Source: JAJRWS01 sp039831705 (GTDB taxonomy: Bacteria; Planctomycetota; Planctomycetia; Pirellulales; Lacipirellulaceae). From it: a stretch of 5,755 nt of DNA. The position numbers and the translations under genes are program-made. Positions 1-5,755 of the stretch are shown piece by piece. The notes below the pieces were generated by a model. It was not told the origin of the DNA, ran no database searches, and saw nothing but the letters and a program-made list of their open reading frames with translations. Location of the stretch: contig JBDOMT010000176.1 in assembly GCA_039831705.1 (NCBI GenBank), forward strand, positions 1-5,755, written 5' to 3'. The first letter of the stretch is position 1. Each line of letters begins with the position of its first letter.

Positions 1-178
1 ATAACGCAGCCACGGAAGGACTTGGGACGCCGTAGCAGAAACGGGTGAAATATGCGGGCTAGTTGTGTGCTTTTGTGGGTGGCCCCCCTTTCCCGCCCCC
101 CTTTCCCTCCCTTATCACTGTTCGGTCGCTCCTGAAGGTTTCATCCGTGGCTCCCCAAGGTAACATGCATCCGTCGCA
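1..178. other. Upstream region without a supported gene
   Basis: I see no convincing gene here. Two plus-strand frames are open from the window edge: one closes at the TAG at 33-35 and one at the TGA at 46-48. Either could be the last codons of a gene that starts before the window, but the tails are too short to recognise. A 65-codon minus-strand frame across the C-rich tract has a Gly/Lys-rich low-complexity translation and looks spurious. The notable content is the polypyrimidine tract at 83-111, listed separately. Confidence 0.5.
83..111 (-). other. C-rich tract; G-quadruplex-capable minus strand
   Basis: The 12-base unit CCCCCCTTTCCC occurs twice (83-94 and 96-107), separated by one G and followed by TCCC. 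The minus strand therefore carries four or more runs of three to six G with spacers of one to three bases, which fits the usual G-quadruplex pattern. It lies about 70 bases upstream of the -35 box of the operon promoter. The sequence pattern is certain; any structure or regulatory effect is inference. It could also be a slippage-prone simple repeat without a role. Confidence 0.55.
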
Positions 179-207
179 TTGACCACGTTCTAACAACGGT
201 TGATAAT
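179..207 (+). promoter_or_regulatory. Sigma70-type promoter of the hydrolase-enolase operon
   Basis: TTGACC (179-184, five of six consensus bases) is followed after exactly 17 bases by GATAAT (202-207, five of six). Transcription would begin near 213-215, giving a leader of about 70 bases before the ATG at 284. The placement argues against the TTG at 200 and the ATG at 206 as starts, because both lie in or before the -10 box. Planctomycete promoters are poorly characterised, so this is a consensus match and not a proven start site. Confidence 0.6.
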
Positions 208-283
208 GGCTTTCACCAAGTTGACGATGAATGGGCCTTATCCCCCTACAGACCAATGTTTCCTAGCATTCGAGAATCTTTTC

Positions 284-3262
284 ATGACGGCCCTTCGCAC
301 CAGTCATCTTCTGTCTGTATTCTCATTGACGTTGGTACTTCTCACCACCACGACATCGGAATTAATACGCGCACAAGACTCCACCCCACCTGCCGCGACC
401 AAGTTCCGCGTCATCACCTACAATGTCCAATTCTTGCCCGCACCGGCGAGTTCCAAAAACGAACGTCCTCAACCTGAATATCGGGCTCAGCAGATTGCAG
501 GCAAAGTCAGCCCGTACGATCTGGTCGCCCTGCAAGAAACCTTTCACAAACAGCACCGATCGATCCTTATGGATCAGCTCCGCACCATCTGGAACGGCAA
601 ATTCCACGAACACCACAGCCCAACTCCCAAGGGCTTCTACACCAGCGGCGGTTGTCTATTGATGACAAAACGGGCAATGCAGGACAAGTCTGCGTTGGTA
701 TTCACCGAATACAGTCATCCCCAGGAATACGGTTTGCGCGCCGATGGTTATGCCGCCAAAGGAGTCATCCACGCCCGTGTCACATTCCATTCGGAGCAAC
801 CCGACCACACAGTGGACGTCTATGTCACTCACCTTGAGGCACGTGCCGATCACCTCCGTCCCAAACAATACGCCCAAATGGTTCAGTTCATCCAAAAGAC
901 GAACGATCCCACCCGTCCATTTCTGCTACTGGGCGACATGAACACCAAGGGGCAGCGAAAAAATCAACAAGACCCCCAGTCACAATATGCGGATCTATTT
1001 AGACGACTAAGGGCCGCATGTCCAGCGGACCACATCACGGACGTGTGGCCCTTGCTTCGTGGTGACGCACTCGGTGGCACCACCGAGCAGAAGTCCGATA
1101 CCATTGGCAAACGGATTGATTACATCATCGTGGGAAATCCCCAACCGCCTCACCCTCAGATCATTCCCGTGGCAATCGAGGTCAAGACATTCCAAGACAC
1201 CCGCGTGGGAGCACTCTCTGATCACAATGGGGTGGCTGCAACTTTTCAGTGGCAGCAAACACAAGTCCCCTTAAATACCAAGACTCTTGAGCAACAGTTA
1301 AACACACCTCGACTCGATCCGGAAACTCCACGGCGCGAACTGCAGGCATTTATCTCGACGCGGATTCCAAAATTTCTACCACCCACAACTCGTAAAGCTT
1401 GGGAACAAGAGGCACACGACATTCGTCAGAAGATGCTTGAGCGAGTGATTTTTCGCGGTCACGCAGCCCACTGGCGAACCGCGAAAACCCAAGTCGAATG
1501 GCTGGATACCCTGGAAGGCGGTCCCGGTTACCAAATACGCAAGCTGCGATATGAAGCCTTGCCAGGATTTTGGATTCCCGCCCTCCTCTACGAACCACAA
1601 AAGCTCACTGACAAAATGCCCGTGTTCATCAACGTCAACGGACACCATGCCGGCGGCAAAGCGATGCCATACAAGCAGCGCCGATGTATCAATCTGGCAC
1701 GCCGGGGTGTGCTGGCCTTCAATCTGGAATTCATCGACATGGGTCAACTCCGCAGCACAGACAATCGACACAACCGCCTGGTACAGCTCGACCTGTGCGG
1801 GACCAGTGGATTGGCGCCATTCTATCTGACTCTTGAGCGAGGGCTCAGTGCGGCCCTTGCGCACCCTCATGCCGACCCCACTCGAGTTGGTGTCGCCGGT
1901 CTGTCAGGCGGCGGATGGCAGACGATTTTTCTCGCTGCGCTCGATCCACGAATCACTCTGGCGAATCCAGTTGCAGGCTACAGCAGCCTACTGGATCGGA
2001 TCCAAAATCATCGCGACGTGGGTGATGCAGAACAAATTCCTTCTGACATGGCCACGGTGGGCGACTACACCCATTTGACTGCCCTGTTAGCACCGCGTCC
2101 CTCATTACTTACCTACAACGCCCAGGACAATTGCTGTTTTCTACCTCCCGATGCACTACCAAAACTGGAACAGGCTGCACATCCCATCTACCAATTATTC
2201 GACCAGCAGAAAAACTTCCGCACCCACATCAACCACAACCCGGGCACGCACAACTTCGATCGCGACAACCGCGAAGCGCTTTACCAATTGGTAGGAGATC
2301 ATTTTTTTTCGAAGGATTCCACTTACGACTCGACCGATCTGTCAATTCCGGACGACGAAATACGAACTGAAGATGAACTGTCCGTTTCTATTCCGGACGG
2401 TAATGCAACTTTGCACCTACTGGCCAATCAGTTGAGTCAGTCACTGCCAGCTTCAGCACAGCTCCCCACCAACCGACAAGCAGCGAACGACTGGCAATTG
2501 GCCGGTCGACAGCGTCTGCGAAAACTGGTCGGCTGGGAATCGTATCAAGCTCGTGCCCTGCCTCTCGATTCCACCAAGTGGGATGACGTCACCCTTTCTG
2601 CCTGGCATCTCATGCTGAAATCCAATGGATCAAACTCTGACAATACGCAATGGACTGTCCCTGTTGTGATTCTCAGCAAGCCCTATCCCAAGTCGACGGT
2701 ATTGTTGATCGGAGATGAGGGCTATGGCGCCCTGGCATCGAAAGCAAAACAGCATCTCGACCAGGGCCAACAAGTCGTTCTGGTTGACCTGCTCGGTTTT
2801 GGCCAGTCGAAAGGGCAAAAGAATGAGGATAGTGAACTATTGTTGATCGCAACCGCGGGTCGACGCCCACTGGGTATCCAAGCAGCTCAGTTAAGTGCGA
2901 TTACCCAATGGGCAAGTCTCTATTTGGATGACCCGTCGCTCGAAATCGTCGCCACGGGCCCCCGAAGTGGCATCATCAGTTTAGTTGCCGCAGGCATAGA
3001 GCCCGATGTCATTGCTGCCGTTCGTTGGCAGCACCCATGGGGCAGCTTGAAAGAATTCATCGAGCAAAACTGGACCGCCACCGACGCACCCGAACTGTGC
3101 TGTTTTGGGTTATTACAGGAGTTCGACGTCCTCCAACTCATCGCCCTGGTCGCACCACGTCCGGTGACAATCGATGCCCCCAAACAAAAGGTACGCAATC
3201 AACTACGCAGCCTAAAATCATGGTATGCACTACTCGATGCCAACTTTGAGCCATTGCAGTAG
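284..3262 (+). CDS. Secreted EEP-domain / acetyl-xylan-esterase-like alpha/beta hydrolase fusion protein
   Basis: A 992-aa exported multidomain enzyme. Residues 1-31 form a signal peptide: one basic residue, a hydrophobic stretch to about residue 20, and a likely cut after LIRA or LIRAQ. Residues 40-323 are an endonuclease/exonuclease/phosphatase domain closest in look to bacterial sphingomyelinases: N47 (ITYNVQF), E85 (ALQETF), H183 (VTHLEA), D218 and N220 (LLGDMN), D279 (RIDYIIV), and D313-H314 (SDHNG), so the metal and catalytic set looks complete. Residues 370-680 are an alpha/beta hydrolase of the acetyl-xylan-esterase/dienelactone-hydrolase type with nucleophile S541 (GLSGGG), probable acid D615 after the APRP motif (603-606), and H656 (GTHNF). 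Residues 690-992 resemble a second hydrolase domain without its nucleophile. The ATG at 284 is chosen because the signal peptide begins there and the promoter lies just upstream; in-frame TTG 200, ATG 206 and ATG 227 are alternatives. A weak GAGA (272-275) is the only SD candidate. It is first in an operon with the enolase-family gene. The natural substrate is unknown; phosphodiester plus ester cleavage outside the cytoplasm is inferred. Confidence 0.88.
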   Translation: MTALRTSHLLSVFSLTLVLLTTTTSELIRAQDSTPPAATKFRVITYNVQFLPAPASSKNERPQPEYRAQQIAGKVSPYDLVALQETFHKQHRSILMDQLRTIWNGKFHEHHSPTPKGFYTSGGCLLMTKRAMQDKSALVFTEYSHPQEYGLRADGYAAKGVIHARVTFHSEQPDHTVDVYVTHLEARADHLRPKQYAQMVQFIQKTNDPTRPFLLLGDMNTKGQRKNQQDPQSQYADLFRRLRAACPADHITDVWPLLRGDALGGTTEQKSDTIGKRIDYIIVGNPQPPHPQIIPVAIEVKTFQDTRVGALSDHNGVAATFQWQQTQVPLNTKTLEQQLNTPRLDPETPRRELQAFISTRIPKFLPPTTRKAWEQEAHDIRQKMLERVIFRGHAAHWRTAKTQVEWLDTLEGGPGYQIRKLRYEALPGFWIPALLYEPQKLTDKMPVFINVNGHHAGGKAMPYKQRRCINLARRGVLAFNLEFIDMGQLRSTDNRHNRLVQLDLCGTSGLAPFYLTLERGLSAALAHPHADPTRVGVAGLSGGGWQTIFLAALDPRITLANPVAGYSSLLDRIQNHRDVGDAEQIPSDMATVGDYTHLTALLAPRPSLLTYNAQDNCCFLPPDALPKLEQAAHPIYQLFDQQKNFRTHINHNPGTHNFDRDNREALYQLVGDHFFSKDSTYDSTDLSIPDDEIRTEDELSVSIPDGNATLHLLANQLSQSLPASAQLPTNRQAANDWQLAGRQRLRKLVGWESYQARALPLDSTKWDDVTLSAWHLMLKSNGSNSDNTQWTVPVVILSKPYPKSTVLLIGDEGYGALASKAKQHLDQGQQVVLVDLLGFGQSKGQKNEDSELLLIATAGRRPLGIQAAQLSAITQWASLYLDDPSLEIVATGPRSGIISLVAAGIEPDVIAAVRWQHPWGSLKEFIEQNWTATDAPELCCFGLLQEFDVLQLIALVAPRPVTIDAPKQKVRNQLRSLKSWYALLDANFEPLQ

Positions 3263-3281
3263 TCAGCAAGAAAATTACCCT

Positions 3282-4742
3282 ATGCAAATCGCACTCAAAG
3301 AATCCCAACTTGGTCTCCGCAACTCGACCACACGATTGCCTTTCCGCTACGGCAATGTTTGTCTGTCGAGTTGTCCTCAGGCCGTGTTGCAGGTCACCCT
3401 GGAAGTCGATGGACAGCTTGCCCATGGCTACAGTGGTGACTGCCTACCTCCCGGTTGGTTCGATAAATCTCCCGAGAAAAACTATGCCCAACAAATCGAC
3501 GACATGCTGGAGATCAGCGCTTACGCGCAGCAGGTTTTCCTGGAGGAGTTTACTCATCCGACCAAATTTTTCCCGGTCTGGCTGGCCGCTTCAGGCCGAA
3601 TCCATGAATGGGCTCATGGCCAAAATTTTACTCCCCTATTGGCCAGCTTTGGCGCCAGCCTGATCGAGCGGGCGATGATCGACGCCATGGCCCGTGCCGC
3701 CCAGATCTCCTTCCATCAGCTCGTGCGTGAGAATCTCTTGGAAATTGAACCGGGCCAGGTACACCGCCAACTACGCTCCCATTCGATCAACCAATGGCTG
3801 CCGTCTAAACCGACCACATCGATTTTCGTGCGGCACACCGTCGGCCTGGCCGATCCGTTAACCGCAGTAGACATTCCCGTAGAGGAGCGATTGGACGACG
3901 GTTTTCCACAATCACTCGAAGAATACCTCGCGCAGTCAAGCATATGTTATCTGAAAGTCAAAGTCTCCAACCAACTGGATAACGACATCGGGCGATTGCT
4001 AACCATCGCCGCGCTAGTTGAAAAACATCGAGGCAACCACTACAGCATCACCCTCGATGGAAATGAGCAATATCACCAGGCATATGAGTTTGACCATCTG
4101 ATCGAAAGCATCCACAGTCAATCCAATTTAGCCACCCTGCTGGCGAATACACTAGTCATTGAACAACCATTGGCACGAAATATTGCTTTGGACGAGAAGC
4201 AAACCGCAGGAGTCCGCCAGTTGGCCAAGACCATTCCTGTCATCATTGACGAGTCGGACGGCACATTGAACTCTTATCCAGAGGCGATTGAATTGGGATA
4301 CCGGGGTGTCAGCAGCAAAAATTGCAAGGGCACCATCAAAAGCCTTCTGAACTGCGGGCTCACCTGGCTCCACAACGACCAAGGACAACGCACCGACTAC
4401 GTCATGACCGGCGAAGATCTTTGCTCGGTCGGCGTGATACCGGTACAAGCCGATCTGTGCCTGGCCGCCACTCTGGGGTTAACTCACATCGAGCGCAATG
4501 GCCACCATTACCATCCGGGCCTGAACTACCTGAGCCCTGTGGAACAACAGGCTGCCCTGGCAGCGCATGGTGATTTTTATGCGTTCCAGCATGACCGTGT
4601 AGTACCCCAAGTCATCGATGGCCAATTCCAAATTGGTTCACTTCAGTGTCACGGATTCGGATTCGCAGCTCTCCCTGACATGAAATCGATGCAGTCTTCC
4701 GACCAGTGGCAATACAAGTCCCTGGGACTAGCAGCCCGTTGA
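3282..4742 (+). CDS. Enolase-superfamily enzyme (mandelate racemase/muconate lactonizing type)
   Basis: A 486-aa cytoplasmic protein with no signal peptide. The superfamily abstracts a proton alpha to a carboxylate using Mg2+, giving dehydration, racemisation, epimerisation or cycloisomerisation. Visible features in barrel order: an N-terminal cap starting with PFRYG (20-24), KVK (K225, K227), D259 (TLDGNE), E294 (VIEQPL), D323-E324 (IIDESDG) and K346 (SSKNCKG). This matches the muconate-lactonizing-type lysine arrangement. At 486 residues it is longer than the usual 350-400; the extra length includes the region before the barrel and a long C-terminal part with TGEDL (376-380), HIERNGHHYHPGL (402-414) and IGSL. 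The ATG at 3282 is preferred: it leaves a 19-base gap after the upstream stop, whereas the ATG at 3225 would overlap that gene by 38 bases and add 19 residues before the family start. No clear SD is seen. The last four codons and the TGA fall in the palindromic element at 4728-4892. Substrate unknown; an acid sugar or related carboxylate is plausible from family knowledge. Confidence 0.88.
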   Translation: MQIALKESQLGLRNSTTRLPFRYGNVCLSSCPQAVLQVTLEVDGQLAHGYSGDCLPPGWFDKSPEKNYAQQIDDMLEISAYAQQVFLEEFTHPTKFFPVWLAASGRIHEWAHGQNFTPLLASFGASLIERAMIDAMARAAQISFHQLVRENLLEIEPGQVHRQLRSHSINQWLPSKPTTSIFVRHTVGLADPLTAVDIPVEERLDDGFPQSLEEYLAQSSICYLKVKVSNQLDNDIGRLLTIAALVEKHRGNHYSITLDGNEQYHQAYEFDHLIESIHSQSNLATLLANTLVIEQPLARNIALDEKQTAGVRQLAKTIPVIIDESDGTLNSYPEAIELGYRGVSSKNCKGTIKSLLNCGLTWLHNDQGQRTDYVMTGEDLCSVGVIPVQADLCLAATLGLTHIERNGHHYHPGLNYLSPVEQQAALAAHGDFYAFQHDRVVPQVIDGQFQIGSLQCHGFGFAALPDMKSMQSSDQWQYKSLGLAAR

Positions 4743-4892
4743 AAAAATCATTTGGGCTACGAGCGGTCCAAATACGCCAACCCTGCGTCGCGGAAACTCG
4801 ACGTATAAACAATATGCCTGCATTTCCGCTCCTTGGTTTGACGTATTTGGCCGCGATCTCGCCTACAAAGCACTTTATCAACAGACTGCTAG
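4728..4892. repeat. 165-bp imperfect palindromic element (MITE-like)
   Basis: Nested inverted blocks share one centre at about 4810: CTAGCAG 4728-4734 with CTGCTAG 4886-4892; GTTGA 4738-4742 with TCAAC 4878-4882; CCAAATACG 4768-4776 with CGTATTTGG 4842-4850; GCGGAAA 4790-4796 with TTTCCGC 4823-4829. The outer 15 bases match at 13 positions. The element could fold into one hairpin of nearly 80 bases per arm, with the apical loop near 4808-4812. Both outer ends read CTAG, so a TA target duplication at a CTAG site, as known for IS630/Tc1-like elements, is possible. It carries no transposase. It lies between two convergent genes, holds the stop codon of the upstream one, and may act as a two-way terminator, although it lacks a proper T-tract. 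Repeat structure is seen; mobility is inferred. Confidence 0.7.
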
Positions 4893-4923
4893 GATGAGCC
4901 AGAAAGTAAGGGGTGGATCAAAA

Positions 4924-5415
4924 TCAAAACAATACTGGCTTGCCCAATTTGCGGCGAGCGGGCACAAATTGTCCTGCATGCATCATTCCATGCGACGCAA
5001 TTAACACAAAAACATGCCCTACTGTTGGGCAAATTTGTGCAAAATCCTCCGGCCCAGGCTTGTCGAGATCAGCATCCGTAAATTTAGCCAGCGATGCCAA
5101 CGTGGCAGCTCGCACCTTGTCGAACAAGTCGAGATACTCCTGCTTCGAGCAAAATTTCGATGCATCGTCCTCGCCCGCATTTTCTTTGCCGTGTTGCTCA
5201 GCAAAACCATCGGGCAACTCAGCTGCTGAGTCAGGGGCAAGCGACTCAAGTAGGTGGCATTCCGAGGCAATCAAATGCCCCAACTGCCAGGCTAAATGAT
5301 TACACCCTGCTGCTGGACGCGTCATCAACTCCGCATCCGTCAGATCGCTAAAATAGGCATTTAAGACCATCGAACTCGTACTGAATGTTGCGCCAATTGC
5401 CTCTTGTGTATTCAT
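4924..5415 (-). CDS. DinB-family protein (putative metal-dependent hydrolase/transferase)
   Basis: A 163-aa cytoplasmic protein of typical length for the DinB/YfiT four-helix-bundle superfamily, whose members bind a divalent metal through three histidines and include thiol transferases and hydrolases. The triad is visible as H47 (WQLGHLIASE, end of helix 2) and H142 with H146 (SHGMMHAGQ, helix 4). The C-terminal stretch GQFVPARRKLGKPVLF is typical of planctomycete and related members as I remember them. The middle (about residues 60-90) is an acidic, Gly/Ala-rich loop. The ATG at 5415 is preceded by GGAG with ten bases between, a fair SD. The gene is transcribed toward the enolase-family gene and ends 31 bases from the palindromic element. 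The exact reaction cannot be told from sequence; many family members are induced by DNA damage or stress, but no operator is evident here. It is not related to the DNA polymerase IV gene that shares the name. Confidence 0.87.
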   Translation of the reverse strand: MNTQEAIGATFSTSSMVLNAYFSDLTDAELMTRPAAGCNHLAWQLGHLIASECHLLESLAPDSAAELPDGFAEQHGKENAGEDDASKFCSKQEYLDLFDKVRAATLASLAKFTDADLDKPGPEDFAQICPTVGHVFVLIASHGMMHAGQFVPARRKLGKPVLF

Positions 5416-5425
5416 CGCCCTGTCT

Positions 5426-5429
5426 CTCC
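5426..5429 (-). promoter_or_regulatory. Shine-Dalgarno site of the DinB-family gene
   Basis: Read on the minus strand, GGAG (within TTGGAGAGAC) sits ten bases before the ATG at 5415. It supports this start and is the only clear SD in the window; the two plus-strand genes have weak or no SD. Confidence 0.55.
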
Positions 5430-5434
5430 AATAG

Positions 5435-5463
5435 ATTTTCTAACGGTCCAACAACTCTGGCAA
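5435..5463 (-). promoter_or_regulatory. Possible promoter of the DinB-family gene
   Basis: On the minus strand TTGCCA (5463-5458, five of six) and GAAAAT (5440-5435, four of six) are 17 bases apart. Transcription would start about 13 bases or so upstream of the SD, giving a short leader of some 15-20 bases. A TAAAAT farther up (5563-5558) is an alternative -10 but has no good -35. Consensus match only. Confidence 0.35.
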
Positions 5464-5607
5464 CATAAGGCAACTAGGAGCCCATAGGCAAGGAGGCATC
5501 GAGTCAGACCTTGTTCTATTCAATACACGCAATGCTGGAACCTATGTTCAATACTCTATTTTATCGTTGAGCTTTCACTTTCTAGAACCATTCCAACAAC
5601 AATCATT

Positions 5608-5643
5608 GGAAAAAAGGGGGCGAAATATTGGTAGTGTAACGTA
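5608..5643 (+). repeat. Degenerate upstream copy of the terminal hairpin sequence
   Basis: GGAAAAAAGGGGGCG followed by GTAGTGTAACGTAG resembles GGAAAAATGGGGCG followed by GTAGTGGAACGAG at 5674-5703, with a short insertion in the first copy. The first copy has no matching right arm, so it does not form the same hairpin. It may be a decayed or partial copy of the same repeat family. Low-complexity A and G runs account for part of the match. Confidence 0.35.
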
Positions 5644-5675
5644 GTTTCTGTAAAAGCTGTTTCAGCAGCAAGGGG

Positions 5676-5736
5676 AAAAATGGGGCGTTCGTAGTGGAAC
5701 GAGCGCAGCGAGTGCAACGGAGGACGCCCCATTTTT
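5676..5736. terminator. Strong hairpin with A- and T-tracts; bidirectional terminator or dispersed repeat
   Basis: The left arm AAAAATGGGGCGT (5676-5688) is perfectly complementary to ACGCCCCATTTTT (5724-5736), a 13-bp stem. The plus strand continues to seven T, and the minus strand has five T after its arm, so the layout fits an intrinsic terminator in both directions. The 35-base interior is long for a simple terminator and contains GAGCGCAGCGAG and a small CGTTC/GAACG hairpin (5686-5690 with 5697-5701). GAGCGCAGCGAG-type loops are common in dispersed bacterial repeats. Because the DinB gene reads away from it, it most likely serves a gene beyond the window and shields the DinB promoter. 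Confidence 0.6.
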
Positions 5737-5755
5737 TTGGCCGGCTTGAAAAAGT

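Larger units (their letters stand above)
5416..5673. other. Intergenic region upstream of the DinB-family gene
   Basis: No gene is supported on either strand. Besides the SD and promoter candidates it holds a direct repeat TTCAATAC (5519-5526 and 5547-5554), a small inverted repeat TTCCAA/TTGGAA (5591-5596 and 5606-5611) with a nine-base loop, and a degenerate copy of the sequence that begins the hairpin at the window end (5608-5643). Confidence 0.5.

Noticed and set aside
1..48. Possible 3' end of an upstream gene open from the window edge
   Set aside because: Two frames are open, each for fewer than 16 codons, and neither tail is recognisable, so no gene can be supported.
59..256. Minus-strand 65-codon frame at the window start
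   Set aside because: Its Gly/Lys-rich part is only the translation of the C-rich tract, and it overlaps the operon promoter; no SD or family resemblance.
1376..1870. Minus-strand 164-codon frame inside the hydrolase gene
   Set aside because: It is antisense to the well-supported esterase domain and shows no recognisable motif; treated as a shadow of the coding strand.
4784..4805. Small hairpin TGCGTCG/CGACGTA as an intrinsic terminator of the enolase-family gene
   Set aside because: It has an eight-base loop and no following T-tract, and the larger palindrome pairs the same bases; not called separately.
4706..4897. Small plus-strand frame of 63 codons and the opposing 89-codon frame at 4612-4881
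   Set aside because: Both run through the palindromic element; the similar peptides they encode are explained by the inverted arms and do not indicate a gene.
4913..5299. Plus-strand 128-codon frame opposite the DinB-family gene
   Set aside because: The minus-strand product has a clear family triad and SD; this frame is Ser/Ala-rich antisense sequence.
1..5755. CRISPR array, tRNA, rRNA, riboswitch or complete insertion sequence
   Set aside because: No regularly spaced repeats, no cloverleaf or rRNA-like sequence, no recognisable riboswitch core and no transposase gene were seen.

Overview
The window most likely comes from a planctomycete of the Pirellulaceae type. This is inferred from the proteins: a secreted acetyl-xylan-esterase-like hydrolase and a long enolase-superfamily enzyme of kinds I associate with these bacteria, in moderate-GC DNA with weak Shine-Dalgarno signals on the plus strand. 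No rRNA, tRNA or marker gene is present to prove the assignment.

Layout. Positions 1-178 hold no convincing gene but carry a striking C-rich tract (83-111). A good sigma70-type promoter at 179-207 precedes a two-gene plus-strand operon. The first gene (284-3262, 992 aa) encodes a secreted multidomain protein: a signal peptide, an endonuclease/exonuclease/phosphatase (EEP) domain resembling bacterial sphingomyelinases, an alpha/beta hydrolase of the acetyl-xylan-esterase type with a full Ser-Asp-His set, and a second hydrolase-like domain that has lost its nucleophile. Nineteen bases later comes a 486-aa enzyme of the mandelate racemase/muconate lactonizing branch of the enolase superfamily (3282-4742), with the complete set of Lys and metal-ligand residues.

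The last codons and stop of the enolase-family gene lie inside a 165-bp imperfect palindrome (4728-4892) whose nested arms share one centre near 4810. It looks like a MITE-like or repeat-family insertion, with CTAG at both outer ends. It separates the operon from a convergent minus-strand gene for a 163-aa DinB-family protein (4924-5415), which has its own SD and a plausible promoter. The rest (5416-5755) is intergenic and ends in a strong A-tract/T-tract hairpin with a repeat-like loop.

Working together: the secreted protein could cleave phosphodiester and ester bonds of an external lipid or polysaccharide, and the enolase-family enzyme could dehydrate or epimerise a released acid (sugar acid or similar) in the cytoplasm. 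The operon link supports this; the substrate is unknown. The DinB protein appears to be an independent unit. The items most worth a second look are the EEP-esterase fusion and the palindromic element that forms the end of the enolase-family gene.
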